Part shown: piece after piece, positions 1 through 10,708 of the stretch
How positions within the stretch are numbered: the stretch's first letter is position 1
Layout of the letters: each line of letters begins with the position of its first letter
Assembly (NCBI GenBank): GCA_026874595.1
Contig: CM049306.1
Coordinates: 76,449,642 to 76,513,641, forward strand
Length of the DNA stretch: 64,000 nt
Direction: 5' to 3'
From: Sipunculus nudus
Taxonomy: Eukaryota; Annelida; Sipuncula; Golfingiida; Sipunculidae
Translations under genes and position numbers: made by a program
Notes under the pieces: generated by a model
What the model saw: the letters and a program-made list of their open reading frames with translations, nothing else
Told to the model about the DNA's origin: nothing
The model's database searches: none

Positions 1-1130
1 TAAGAAACCTAAGTATATAGCAAATATTAGAAATTTTAGAAACTCAGTGTTAATAATTTCTTTATGATATTTGAGAAAGTAAATAAGTAAATCTGAAAAA
101 AACTAGTATGAGCCAGATATGGAAAATTTGTGTTCCCTAGTTTCCCAAATATCTTTATTTTTCAAATTTAAGGCATTCATTCAGTAATTACTGAATTATA
201 GACAACTGGTGTTGAATTAATTGTAGGTCTGGTTTACCAGGGCTTTGGGTGCTGCATAACAAGCAAAACAAGAAATCAGCATTCAAAGGAATACAAGCCT
301 CTGCCATGGGGGGGGGGGGGGTCCACTATTGTGGGATGCTCCCCAACCCATGTTTGCATTCAACAATTCTCAGGTTCATTGGTGCATCAGTGACTGTAAA
401 TTTATGAATATTCCTTGTTGATGTTCCTGAATCCAGATCATGTGCTGGATCCACACCAGAATGTGATTCTCCAGAGGCGCATTGTGAAATGCCCTAAAAA
501 TTTCTTGAGATTCCATTCATGATTGTGTGAGTTAAGTTGTGAACAAACACACACAAACACACACAAATGGAGATGGAAGCTTTCCCTTCTGTCTAGGGTA
601 ATTATAAGGTTAAATAAGGCCATTGGAGCCAGCTGTCTGTTTGTGTCACTAGACCACTGAAGATAACCACTGGGGGTATGTCAGATCCCAATCCCCCCTG
701 CCAGCCACTTGTTACAACAAAACACCTAATAATGCATGTACTCTTTACATGCTAGTAGTGGGTGGTGCATGTAGTTATCACTTTGTGGCCAGGACTCCAC
801 CTGACAGTATGGGACACACCATGCCACATGTCACACTCACTAAAGCAATTGTTACATAACCATCCAACAGCTACCTGTGATCTTAATAACCGTGGTGTTT
901 GGTTTCCCCTGAAGATGGCTCTGTAATCAGTGTCCAGTTACTGGAGTGTGATGCTCAGATGGGAAGATTGTTGAAGACACGCACCAGAGATATTAATCTC
1001 TCATGTTCTGTCATATTTATATGTCTTCAAAAACTCTAGGCAATATGCCAATATTATATTGTAGCAGTTGTGATGTCCATCTACTTTCCTTTTTTTGTCA
1101 GGCTTACTTGTTTTCTTGTTTTCATGTTGC
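1..1130. other. Non-coding stretch, no gene seen
   Basis: Unique AT-rich DNA with no convincing open frame. It holds a run of 14 G at 308-321 and a CA-rich patch at 545-566. No promoter, RNA gene or mobile-element end was recognised. Confidence 0.6.
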
Positions 1131-1132
1131 TC

Positions 1133-1268
1133 ATTCTCTCTTGTTCTCTCTCTCTTATTGATTAATTCTCACTCACACTCTCATTCTTTCACTCTCACTC
1201 TTATACTCACTCACACTCTCCCTTTCTTTCCCTCTCTTTCTTTGTCTCTCTCCCTCTCTCTATCTATT
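1133..1268. repeat. Pyrimidine-rich CT/TCACTC low-complexity tract
   Basis: The + strand is almost pure pyrimidine here, with TCTC and CACTCT motifs. The short frame across it is rich in Ser, Leu and His and is a product of the repeat, not a gene. Confidence 0.85.
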
Positions 1269-2012
1269 GTAATGGTAAAATTAATAGGTTATTAAATCAT
1301 TATTTAATTTTATCAAAGTATCCATATAATATGCAAAAGGCACATATATTTTCAATAATACTGGTGGAGATTATTTTTATTAATAAAAATTCTTATGATA
1401 TTTTATAAACTTGAAAAAAATTGATACCTGTAATGGAGAGATGACTATGGTTGAGCTAAGAAGAAGGTTTCTTTATAGAACATGAGACTGGTAGGGGCAT
1501 ATTTTAAGAGAACAGCTCACTGGGGAAAATTCCTTCAGAAGATTTTCAACATTCTAAATGGTCAATTAATTTGGTTTATTTTTAAGTGTTGCCTACTGCT
1601 CAGCAGATGGGAAAATGTAATAGGATCATTCTTGAAAAGTACATGCAAATATAAGTCAGCTGGTACTCATATTTGTAAGGAATACACTGTAAAATTGATT
1701 TAGCATTCAGTAATTCTTTGAGTGGACATGGTTAACAAATTAATGTAATTTAATGTCCATGCTACAGTCAGACAGAATCAGATCCTGAGATGACATGCTG
1801 GTGCAGCAGGGGTTGTCTGTTGACCATTACTTGCAGTGTTAGATCACAGTGATGGTCCCCTGCTGGAATAAAAGTACAGGGAAGCCATGATAATGACAAT
1901 TGTACTGTCCAGGATGGCTGCAAATTGCATTGGCTGACCAATCCAATGGGGAGACAATGTTGCCACGGCGGCGGCAGATGGGTATCTTGGATACAGCCTG
2001 AGCCTCAAACCT
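1269..2012. other. Non-coding stretch, no gene seen
   Basis: Unique DNA. Short frames on both strands have no recognisable domain. A small CGG-type patch (CGGCGGCGG) lies near 1969. Nothing else could be supported. Confidence 0.5.
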
Positions 2013-2013
2013 A

Positions 2014-2245
2014 AGTAGCATGGCCTAATGGCTAGTAGACCATCCTAGAATACTTGGAAATCTCCGGGAAGATAAGGGCCATTTATTCCCTTGGGACTCC
2101 AGTCGCCCATGAAGATGTCTGGGACCACTAGCCATCAACCCTGCACCCCCTGTCCAAGACTTAATGAGTATGATCCTAATTGGTGAGGGGCATTCCATTC
2201 CTCCACATGTGGACTATCCCATTTCCCACTTGAGGGGAGTGTGAT
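2014..2245 (+). repeat. tRNA-headed SINE-like unit, degraded
   Basis: The segment opens with a polymerase III A-box-like TGGCCTAATGG at 2020-2030. A B-box-like TTGGAAATCTCCGGG follows at 2054-2068, close to the GGTTCGAAATCTCCGGG of a tRNA T-arm. The 34-bp spacing suits a tRNA-derived SINE head. A body continues to about 2245 and ends before a run of ordinary AT-rich sequence. No clean target duplication or simple tail was found, so the edges are approximate. It could also be a decayed tRNA pseudogene with unrelated flank. Confidence 0.4.
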
Positions 2246-2471
2246 GGATGCATGAAATGATTTTTCATGATTTACCATTTGACATACAACTTCTGCATCA
2301 TTTCTTGATTATCATGCATGTGGATATGTTCAGCTTCTTCCTTCATTTTCAACAGTTGCAGCATCATAACAAATAATCATCATAATTATTATTAGATAAT
2401 AAATAAACACTGTAGAAAGTATTTTGCTGGACCTAGTGTTAATGCAAATGTTACAAAGTGATTGTGTGTGG

Positions 2472-2630
2472 GTTTCACCACAGGCACTGGAGTTGCTATT
2501 AGTGTAGATTTTGGTTTTGTTTGTAAGTTTTTTTACGTTTCTGGGTCATTTCCTTATAACTATTACTTGTTTACATCACAAATTTAACCAAAATTTTCAC
2601 TAATAGCAATTCAAGAGCCTGTGGTTTCAC
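2472..2630. mobile_element. Hairpin MITE with 7-8 bp target duplication
   Basis: Two arms of about 42 bp (2479-2520 and 2583-2623) are inverted copies, sharing CACAGGC at the tips and TTGCTATTAGTG further in. The element proper is 2479-2623. It is flanked on both sides by GTTTCAC (2472-2478 and 2624-2630), or GGTTTCAC if one base is shared. A 7-8 bp duplication points to a hAT-type mobiliser, although the tip is not the usual hAT sequence. It has no coding capacity. Confidence 0.7.
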
Positions 2631-2639
2631 TTGTAACTC

Positions 2640-5600
2640 AAGGTGAGAGAGACAAAAGATGAGGTTGGTAGACACTTGACTTTATTCCAGATCAGTTGAT
2701 ATATTATTACAGCAGAAGGGTGGTCTCCCCTCTCGAGCCATATCTCTGACAGAACCATGTACCATGCAAGACTTTTTGATAAAGAGTTTGATTGACATTA
2801 TCAATGTATATTCATTTACCCTCAGTTACATCACTGATACAAGCTGCTTTTGGATTTGATGGTGACCTGACATTTGACATAATTATGCATGTCCTTATTT
2901 TACATAAGATTATATTGACCTGACAAACATCTAGTTATAGACTGACCCGCAGTCTGATTTCCAGACACCTATTAATCTTCTACATCATGACACATATGAT
3001 AAAAACGTCTCAATAAAGGACTTCATTTGTGAATATGAAAGTAGAGAATTAGTTGTGTTTACAGTGTGTAATTAATGTAAAACACACTGCAAGCTCAGCT
3101 CAGAGGCAATAATTGAATTATCCTGTATCATATTTAAAGAAACAGACACCTTTTGTAAATGCCTCGGGGGAACAGTGTTTAATAAGAAAGCCAGTCTGGC
3201 TCAACCTCCAGAAATGCCGGTATATAACAACTTATTCTGGCTTTCACAGCGCCCACACATCACAGTTTCTTAGAAGTAAAGTCACAGGGATATCCAGTTA
3301 TTAATGAAATGGTATTTTTTTTCTTAAAGTCCCATGGCCTGCAGATGGCGTCATGTATCATCATGCGGGTGAAGGTAACCATGATTAAGACAGGAAAGAG
3401 AGTTTTCATTAATATCCTCAATTTTCGGTTGTATTTACAGAAAGCTTGAATAATCTGGAAGTAAAATCCTATGGTTGACACAGAATTAATATTTTAGAAT
3501 GAGATTTCCAGAAGTTTTCAAATAAGTATATAATTTTAATCATAAACTAGTAGTTTGTTTTAAATCACCCTTCATCAAATTGGCAATGGACCTATTCTTT
3601 AAAACAAAATTAAAATCCTTGAGTGTATGGTTAATTTAAACACAGTTGTCTTTGCAAACGGCTTAAGTTTAACTGAGCCTGAGAGATAAGCTCTAGTAGC
3701 TAGATAACTGCTGTGACTTTTTGTAATTTTACTTTTATATCCCCATTAATAAAACACTAAAAATCCAGAAGACAGTGTTAGCTGTAAGCATTGATGCTAA
3801 AGATTTTAAATATTTTTCAGGGGGTAATGCCAGTCTCTTGAAATTTATAATATTACTAACATGTGACCCATTCTTGCATGGGGACAGTTTCTCTTGACTT
3901 TTGCCTGGTATGTGAGGGACAGGTTTTCCTTTGGATGAGTGACATATGCTGTGTTCACTGGCATAGTTTCTGATAGTAGGTGCTGCAATAGACCCTGCAA
4001 GAAATAAAGTCAGATTCCTCAGAATTAATGGAGAAATATGCAAAATGGCCCCCTCTAATGAGGACACATCCAACATCATTCCTAACAAGACCAAAAACAG
4101 ACATTTCCGAGTCATGACCACAGAGCAGTTGTGGGACAACAATTGAGTGCCACCACTATAAATTATAATATACATCAGGATAGAGGTTTGTTCTAGTTAA
4201 TTAATAGGAAATATGAGTTCTGTTATGTTCTAATTTTTTTTTTGTAGTTAATTTATAGGAAGACATATATGGGATGGGTCTGTTATGTTCTCATCTCTGT
4301 CTAGTTTAAGACCTTGTCTATGGTTTCATATGATTGGCTCTCTGTTCATTTGATTCATAACCTTGTTAGATTTATAATTAATCAATTTACAAAAAAATAC
4401 CCACATTGAGGATGATTTTGAATTTATTTCTGATGCAACATATTTGGCCTGAAAGTGTTTTTATAGACATTTATACAGGTAATTTTAATTTCTGATGAAA
4501 TTTTGCGAAAACCAAACCACAAATCCTTTTATAGATTGTACAGATAAATTATACCAGTATATGAGGTCAGAGTGTACTTTTATTGAATCATGACCAAGCG
4601 TGGCGTGATGTTGTACGTCGGGAAATTCAGGCGGTCACAATATTATAATACGTACACATATAAAAACCTCCATACTAAACTGTATTGGTACAAAGACAGA
4701 TTAACAGACAGACTGAAGACATTTTCGGCAGATACAAGTTTCATATTAACCTGTAAGAAGTACATGAATGATACACAAAGATACAATGAGCTGATGACAC
4801 GCTGGAATTATATAGACTCATGCATACTGGTAATAGTGATATGGAAATTTAGGTGGTCATGCAAAAATCCCCATGTTCAGCTGTCTGTCATTGATAAACC
4901 ACTTGCTGTGTAAATATAGAGAGCACCTAACACATGGCACATGCATTGCACTCAATGGGGTGCAAGCAGAAAAATGCCTGCCGGATCTACCACAAAATTT
5001 TTTTTTAATTTTACTTTACTTTTTACAACAGCACTAAACTTGGTGTTTAAAGTAAATAAAATTAGTAACCCACAAATTTAACAAAATTAAAAGCGCCACA
5101 TACAGTTGTGAATCCCCAGTAACCCTGCATACACAACATGCAGACAAGTATACAAACAAACATTATTCATGCTTCTGAGTCCTAACCACATTAATGAACA
5201 TTAACACATACTTTGGTTGACCTAATATTATATTCACAAGGTTAAATTTTTAGGATTTTCACTTTGACATTGTTTTGTGAGGGTTCCAGTTTCAAAACCT
5301 CCTAATACAGTAACCTGCAAAGAATACATACATCAGTATAATTGAATATACACAGGTGAAATGTTAACTGTTTGACAAGGGGTGACTTATGGGGAAACAG
5401 AATGGATGGAATTTTTGTACATTATTAAATAATTTAAAGGATTTGGTATAATTTATTATTCTTTATAAAACAATCTTTTCCTGCTTGACTTTGGACAAAA
5501 ACATATAACCTTTATGATATGACAGTTGGGCTACAGTGTAAATGACTACTGATTTGTGTAGAAGGGATGTACGTCATAATCACAGGTGTATCAATTTTGC

Positions 5601-5870
5601 ATTAATTTTCCATTTGCAAATATAACAAAATTTAAACCCTCGCAAACCACAGTATATGACACAAGTACATTATATGAAAGTGTAACCACTACCTTAGTAC
5701 AATGTATCATGTATGTCAGATACAAACTCACTCATACTCACACACCAGCTGTATATATGATTTAATGAAACAATAGGGTGCAAGGCTTAAATGATATGTC
5801 TAATATAACTTAATTAACAAACCATACAAAAAGAACAGGTGGTATGGTCTCGCTAATTTCCTTCATGTCA
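2640..5870. other. Long stretch without a supportable gene
   Basis: Unique AT-rich DNA with several short frames. The longest is a 146-codon frame on the minus strand at 3735-4175. A + strand frame is open over the same DNA (3967-4146), which argues against reading either one as coding. A 107-codon + frame at 4590-4913 starts with ATG but has no recognisable motif. The phrase TCTGTTATGTTCT occurs twice near 4215-4295, a small local duplication. No RNA gene or transposon end was seen. Confidence 0.5.
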
Positions 5871-5989
5871 ATTACTAGCCATGACAACATGACACTCAGG
5901 CCTTCGGAAAAAAAAACTGATAGGGCCTGGAGTCATGATGGCAGTCACAACAGAACGCCCATTCTAAGGGTCGGATCAAAATATTTGCT

Positions 5990-6440
5990 GTCTGGTATTA
6001 TTTGGCATCACAGGCTTATATAGTCGTATTATATGTGCTAAATATCGAAGAAAAAATGTTGTTACACAAAAATAATTACAATTATTACCTCCTTTCATCA
6101 CTGTGGCACCGATTCACGTGAAGCGGTACTTCTCATTCAAAACTAAATGTGTCATGGCGCGGTCGTGTATGTAAACTTGGAAGTCGGAAGCCGGAAGCCG
6201 GAAACCAACGAAAGCAGTTTAAAGCATATACAAAATGCTAACGCTTCAATACCGTTTTGTTTTTTCCCCGATAGAATAAGATCTTTTTTTTTATCATTCT
6301 GTGAAGAATAATAGTTATCCATTGTTTAATCTGAACGTAATGGAAGATTTTGTGCTCGGAAGCCATCTTGGAAGTCAGTCAGAAGTGCTTGGATGTTATC
6401 CAATGTGTATAACTCGGAAGTCACAGAGACGCACTGTGCC
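5990..6440. promoter_or_regulatory. CpG-rich promoter-like segment with ETS, E-box and YY1-like sites
   Basis: CpG is markedly more frequent here than in neighbouring DNA. A CACGTG E-box lies at 6115-6120. Tandem GCCGGAAGCCGGAA at 6190-6203 gives two ETS/GABP-type cores. GCCATCTTGG at 6362-6371 matches the YY1 core, and CATGGCGCGG lies near 6154. Such clusters mark TATA-less promoters in animals. No clear downstream coding exon follows on either strand, so the promoter role is an inference. Confidence 0.35.
6164..6425 (+). repeat. Left arm of a diverged long inverted repeat
   Basis: The reverse complement of this arm aligns through most of its length with 7984-8213. Shared blocks, in order, are CTTCCGAGTT followed by a TACACAT-like string, TGGATAACT, ATGATAAAAAA, a CTTATTCTATC block, TAGCATTTT, ATGCTT, and CTTCCGACTTC at the outer edge. 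Gaps and substitutions show that the copies are old. No target duplication was identified. The arm overlaps the CpG-rich promoter-like segment. Confidence 0.65.
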
Positions 6441-6579
6441 CAAAATGCAGTTTCATTATAATTATAGTTGCATGCATATATTAAAATTGCTTATGCATGA
6501 TTCTGCTTATAATGAGTGTATGATGCAATACATGACACATAATCGGAAAACTATAAGTTCTTATTTTTTTATTTGTAAA

Positions 6580-6583
<4 letters not shown>

Positions 6584-6617
<34 letters not shown>
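6584..6617. repeat. (AT)n microsatellite
   Basis: An uninterrupted AT dinucleotide run of about 17 units, inside the spacer of the long inverted repeat. Confidence 0.97.
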
Positions 6618-6619
<2 letters not shown>

Positions 6620-6639
6620 TCGGTGTTATTATCGAGTAA

Positions 6640-7975
6640 AGTGTGATAACGGAAATACTTCCTATCTTATTATACTAGTACATATTTGTATGCTCTCTCA
6701 GTGGAGTAAATCACCAATTTATGAATTGGAAAGTAATAAATATAATAATGAAATTGCTAGGGAATAAAAAAAAAGTAATCTGGAAAAGAAATGAAAATTA
6801 AGAGATATTACGTCTGAACGGGCTTGCGCCCTCTATGGATGCACCACTGCATAATTAATATGGTATTATTAACCCTTGTACGGCATTAAAAATACAGTTA
6901 TAAATTACGATGTCATTCAAAATAAAATATAGTAATATATTTTCCATACGTTGAACAAATATGAAAATTCAATATATCCCAGAAGGTCATCGCTGGAACA
7001 AACATACATGTATCATATGCAAAAACGAAATGTCTTTCAATATGTTAGAGTTCAACAATATTTAAAAAAAATGTTACATTTATATCTTAGAAAAGGGATA
7101 CAAAAGTCCAGATAATACATAACATACTAATACATGTATTATTATATAATCTGATCGATTTACGAATTTAAGCAAATATTTTTTTAAAACTAAAATTAAT
7201 TCTTTTTCAAGTTTTTGACTCTTTCTTTCAAACTTTATCAATCTCGATATTTATATTATATTAATTTCACTCCTGATGTTTCAACATCACATTTCAACTT
7301 CAAATATATGGATATTTATTAATATATTAAAGTATGTTTGCAAATGATTGCATGATAAGGGCATATAACCAGAATGTGCACCCTTCAACTTCATATTACT
7401 GTACGATTACAAGGATCTCGATAAAAAAATTACAGTTTTGTTTATATAATATATATATAAATGCAACCTGACCATGAAATATAAAATATAATTTGGCATA
7501 AAAAGTATTACATAATAGATAAGAGTCTAAGAGATTCATAATACTGATGAATTTTTTTTGGGTCAATGGAAGAGGAAAATGTTTTTCAATTTATACATTA
7601 AAAATAAAATATTTTGTTCGAAACAACTTGTAAAAACATTAACTGGACGCTTTTTTGGTTCTGTCAAATTTTCTGTTAAAGTCTCTATGATATTATCAGG
7701 GTGATTTTTATAGGGGCACATGTATAAAATATTATCAAAACCTTTATTTTTTTCATGTTTCCATCAACATAAAATGCGGTAACAGCGTAAAATATTGATG
7801 AGTTAAAATAATCTTGTTTTACAAAATGAAATAAAATATCAATATAATATATTATTAAAAAAACAGCAGATAATGAATGTTACAAAACAGATTGAATTTA
7901 TGAAAAATACATGATACTGAAGAAATTGAAAATGCTTGACACGTTTGCTGACGATATGATGACCAGTGCATTTGC
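6640..7975. other. AT-rich spacer between inverted arms, no gene
   Basis: Very AT-rich DNA with many A and T runs and stop codons in all frames. It separates the two inverted arms at 6164-6425 and 7984-8213. Nothing in it resembles a transposase. Confidence 0.6.
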
Positions 7976-7983
7976 CATTACTG

Positions 7984-8213
7984 GCTTCCGAGTTTTACAC
8001 ATTTGGACCATAACCGGGCATTTCCGAGCAAAAAATAGTCATTAACTTCGGGTGGATAACTTTGATTATTTTACATGATGATAAAAAAGACCTTATTCTA
8101 TCAATAAAAATAAAAAGGTACTTTCCATTGATGTAGTAGCATTTTAATTATGCTTCGATCATTGCTTTAAAAAAAGTCCTTGCTTCCGACTTCGGACTTC
8201 CGAGTTTTACACA
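7984..8213 (-). repeat. Right arm of the diverged long inverted repeat
   Basis: This is the inverted partner of 6164-6425. The arm is itself bounded by direct copies of CTTCCGAGTTTTACACAT, near 7986 and 8196. The whole could be a decayed fold-back element, or two divergent copies of one promoter-type repeat. Confidence 0.65.
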
Positions 8214-8400
8214 TAGCCGTTTGGAAATCCCCTACCGGAAGTTATGATTCTCCCGCTGACAGACGTGGAGACGAGTTTTTCGAGTAAAACCAGCCTCGGA
8301 ATTAAAAACTGCTGCACGTTTACACGTAAGTCAACCGTGGATGTAATAATAATTATTTTCCCCAACAGAATAACGTCACTTTTTGTCTTAACTCAGGAAA
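8214..8400 (+). promoter_or_regulatory. Candidate promoter and 5' leader with splice-like signals
   Basis: An ETS-type CCGGAAGT sits at 8235-8242 in a CpG-rich stretch. A consensus-like donor, CAC/GTAAGT, lies at 8325/8326. A pyrimidine-containing stretch ending CTCAG at 8396 lies just before an ATG at 8401. Read together, these suggest a short leader exon, a 71-bp intron and a start-codon exon on the + strand. Without transcript evidence, chance arrangement remains likely. Confidence 0.3.
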
Positions 8401-8559
8401 ATGACAGTTCGAGAAGTGGATGAAAATGAAAAAGTAGTGTCAGAAATGGCGTGCACATCTGCACATACTAGAATTGATGCGAACCCAATAGCTTGTACTG
8501 TCACCCCATCGTCTTCAGTTCATCTAAAATCGACGTTTGGGGTGACAAGCTGTCGCTAG
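8401..8559 (+). CDS. Candidate short first coding exon or small frame, 52 codons, unrecognised
   Basis: An ATG with A at -3 (GAAAATGA) opens 52 codons that end in TAG. The peptide starts MTVREVDENEKVVSEM and is polar and acidic at first, then rich in Ser and Thr. That composition is more protein-like than most short frames here. No domain is recognisable. In favour are the CpG-rich surroundings, the CCGGAAGT site 160 bp upstream and the acceptor-like CTCAG immediately before the ATG. Against are the small size, the lack of a good donor inside the frame and an inverted repeat (CACCCCA/TGGGGTG) inside it. It could be the start of a gene with a long intron, an upstream frame of a leader, or chance. 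Confidence 0.22.
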   Translation: MTVREVDENEKVVSEMACTSAHTRIDANPIACTVTPSSSVHLKSTFGVTSCR

Positions 8560-8950
8560 TCAATTACATGCTTACACATAGCAGTAAACATATGTGCCCA
8601 GTTAATACAAAAGAACACTGTACCCGCCTGCATGCTGCATGACCGACATTAAATTCCTCATACTAAATAAATCAATGGTTTACCGGTGCAAGTACGATAC
8701 ATTTTACTTAATGCTATTTATGATCATGTCAGCTGTGGTGTTATGAGCATTCCTGTACAAAACAGATGATAATCACATTAAAGATATATACTCTGATCAG
8801 ATGTATTGAACCTATTGTTTTTAAGTGCAGGCTATTTATTTTAAGGTATACTGTTTTTGTACATAATTTTATCCATATGTCAAACTAACCAACATATGGC
8901 TGACTAACATACTGTACTAGAATAACTTAATTGTTCAATGTACTGGGCAA
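8560..8950. other. Non-coding stretch, nothing seen
   Basis: Unique AT-rich DNA after the small frame. No repeat or signal could be supported. Confidence 0.55.
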
Positions 8951-8954
8951 GGAC

Positions 8955-9530
8955 CTACTCCAACCACAGTGAGAAGTAGAAGAGAGAGAAAATAAAAAGG
9001 AAGGTACAAACAGACAGACATAGAGGTGCTGAAACAGAGAGATCGGGAGTGAGGGACAGGGAGAAAGAGATGGAGGGAGAGAGAAAAAAAGAGACAGAGT
9101 GAAACAGAGAGACAGGGAGTGAGGGACTGGGAGAGAGTGAAAGAGGGAGAAAGAAAAAAAGAGAAACAGACAGACAGAATGAAACAGAGAGACAGGAAGT
9201 GAGGGACAAGGAGAGAGTGATAGAGGGAGAGAAAAAGAGACAGACAGACAGAGTGAAACAGAGAGACTGGGAGAGAGGGACAAAGAGAGAGAGAGACAAA
9301 GAAATAAAGGAGAGACAGAAGGAGAGAGAAACAAGCAGGGAGTGAGAAACAGGGAGAGAGAAACTGTAGGAGAGAGAGAAAAAAGAGACAGACAGTGTGA
9401 AACAAAGACAGGGAGTGAGGGACTAAGAAAGAAAGAGAGACACAGTGAAAGAAAGAGACAAAAAGAAAAAGACCGAGAAGGCAGACTGACAGACGGAAGG
9501 GCCGTCATAGACAGACACTGAGAAGTTGAG
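8955..9530. repeat. Purine-rich imperfect minisatellite, period about 70-80 bp
   Basis: The + strand is nearly all purine with C interruptions (GAGAGA, GACAGA). A GAAACAGAGAGAC phrase recurs at 9031, 9101, 9181 and 9255, so the tract is a diverged tandem repeat rather than a simple (GA)n. All three minus-strand reading frames stay open and give Ser/Leu/Phe-rich frames of up to 223 codons, which are low-complexity artefacts. Confidence 0.85.
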
Positions 9531-10279
9531 AAAAACATGCTTAAGCATATTATAAACGTGGTTGAATGAGTATGCTTATTATTAGTGGTCTTTCTCAAAT
9601 ATGAGAGAACTGGTCAGTGAATATATGAAACAATGTTCAGTTTATAGTATATCTGTATTACATTTGTATCTTAATATGACTGTATGGTTATCTGTTACAT
9701 AAGAAGACAGATATCCATAGAATCAGACTGTGGGAGGTCAGTAACATAGAACGCAAAATAGAATGGTGAAACTCCTGTACTATAGAATATAGTGTTTTCT
9801 TCTAATAACTTAGGATTACATTTTGGCCAGTATACACTGAGAATTCCATATATTTACTCACAAAATGTCTTGCCAGTGAATTCAGAAAATGTAGCCTTCA
9901 TGTAAAAACCATGAGAACAATAGGTGCAATCTTTATGCCATGTTTAGTGTGTGTTTGTGCAAGTTGGCTTGCGTGCTTCACAATTTTTGGCACATACAGC
10001 TGGTTGTATGCATACATACTTAATAACATTTCAGCAAACATGTTGATTTCATGCGTGTTTGGACCACCTCTTATCATGGGCATCACATTTTGGTATCTTT
10101 ACCTCTGGCATGGCATTTTTGGTGCATATTCTTTCCACAAAAGACTCTTTACTGGAGGTTGCATGATATTACACGTGCATAACATATAATGCGTTTTCCT
10201 TTCCTATAATGCTAAAATGGGTGGTGCTATAATTGTTATCATAAAAAATAGCACTCAATCCTTTGAGTGCAAATCATAT
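9531..10279. other. Non-coding stretch, no convincing gene
   Basis: Unique DNA. A 92-codon + frame at 9911-10189 starts with ATG and is strongly hydrophobic, but has no recognisable family motif. An antisense frame is open over part of the same DNA. I treat both as chance. Confidence 0.5.
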
Positions 10280-10708
10280 GTCACAACTAGGGTTGAAACG
10301 GGTACAAAAATTTTGACTTGAGTACCCGATAGGCATTACCCGACTTGGACTCGAGTACTCTTCACCATGGTAACACTTTAAAGATAAAACAGACATCCAT
10401 TTACCCATGCAAAATATGCATAACTTTGACTTTGTGACAGCTTAACTTTATCCCAGCAAAGGAATAGATATATGTCATAACAAGAGTCAAGACCTGTTAT
10501 TATGAATAGTCGACTAGCATATGTTTAGAGCCCTATGCCAGGTTACTATCAGGAATATATAGACCTACAGACTGCCCATAAATTTGCAGTTATATGCAGA
10601 TGTGCATGTACATACACGAGTACTCAAGTCCAAATTTTGGACTCGAGTACTCGGTAAGTATTACCCGGACTCGAGTACTCGAGTACTCCCTTCAGCCCTA
10701 GTCATGAC
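10280..10708. mobile_element. hAT-like non-autonomous element, 413 bp, with 8-bp flanking repeat
   Basis: The left end at 10288 reads TAGGGTTGAAACGGGTAC. The right end at 10700 is the inverse of TAGGGCTGAAGGGAGTAC, so the tips match at most positions. The flanking octamers are GTCACAAC (10280-10287) and GTCATGAC (10701-10708), equal at 6 of 8 positions with two transitions, as expected for an aged 8-bp target duplication. Inside are repeated GACTCGAGTACTC phrases in both orientations. TAGGG tips and 8-bp duplications are typical of hAT transposons. There is no transposase frame. Confidence 0.8.

Noticed and set aside
3735-4175. 146-codon minus frame, with a protein-like + frame at 3967-4146 over the same DNA
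   Set aside because: Both strands are open, no domain is recognisable, and splice signals around the + frame are weak. Chance is the simpler reading.
4590-4913. 107-codon + frame starting with ATG
   Set aside because: No recognisable motif, AT-driven composition, and no supporting promoter or splice signal.
8927-9598. 223-codon minus-strand frame and its overlapping companions
   Set aside because: All three minus-strand frames are open at once because the DNA is a purine/pyrimidine tract. Products are Ser/Leu/Phe repeats.
9911-10189. 92-codon hydrophobic frame as a membrane protein
   Set aside because: Hydrophobicity follows from T-rich DNA, there is no family motif, and an antisense frame is open over part of it.
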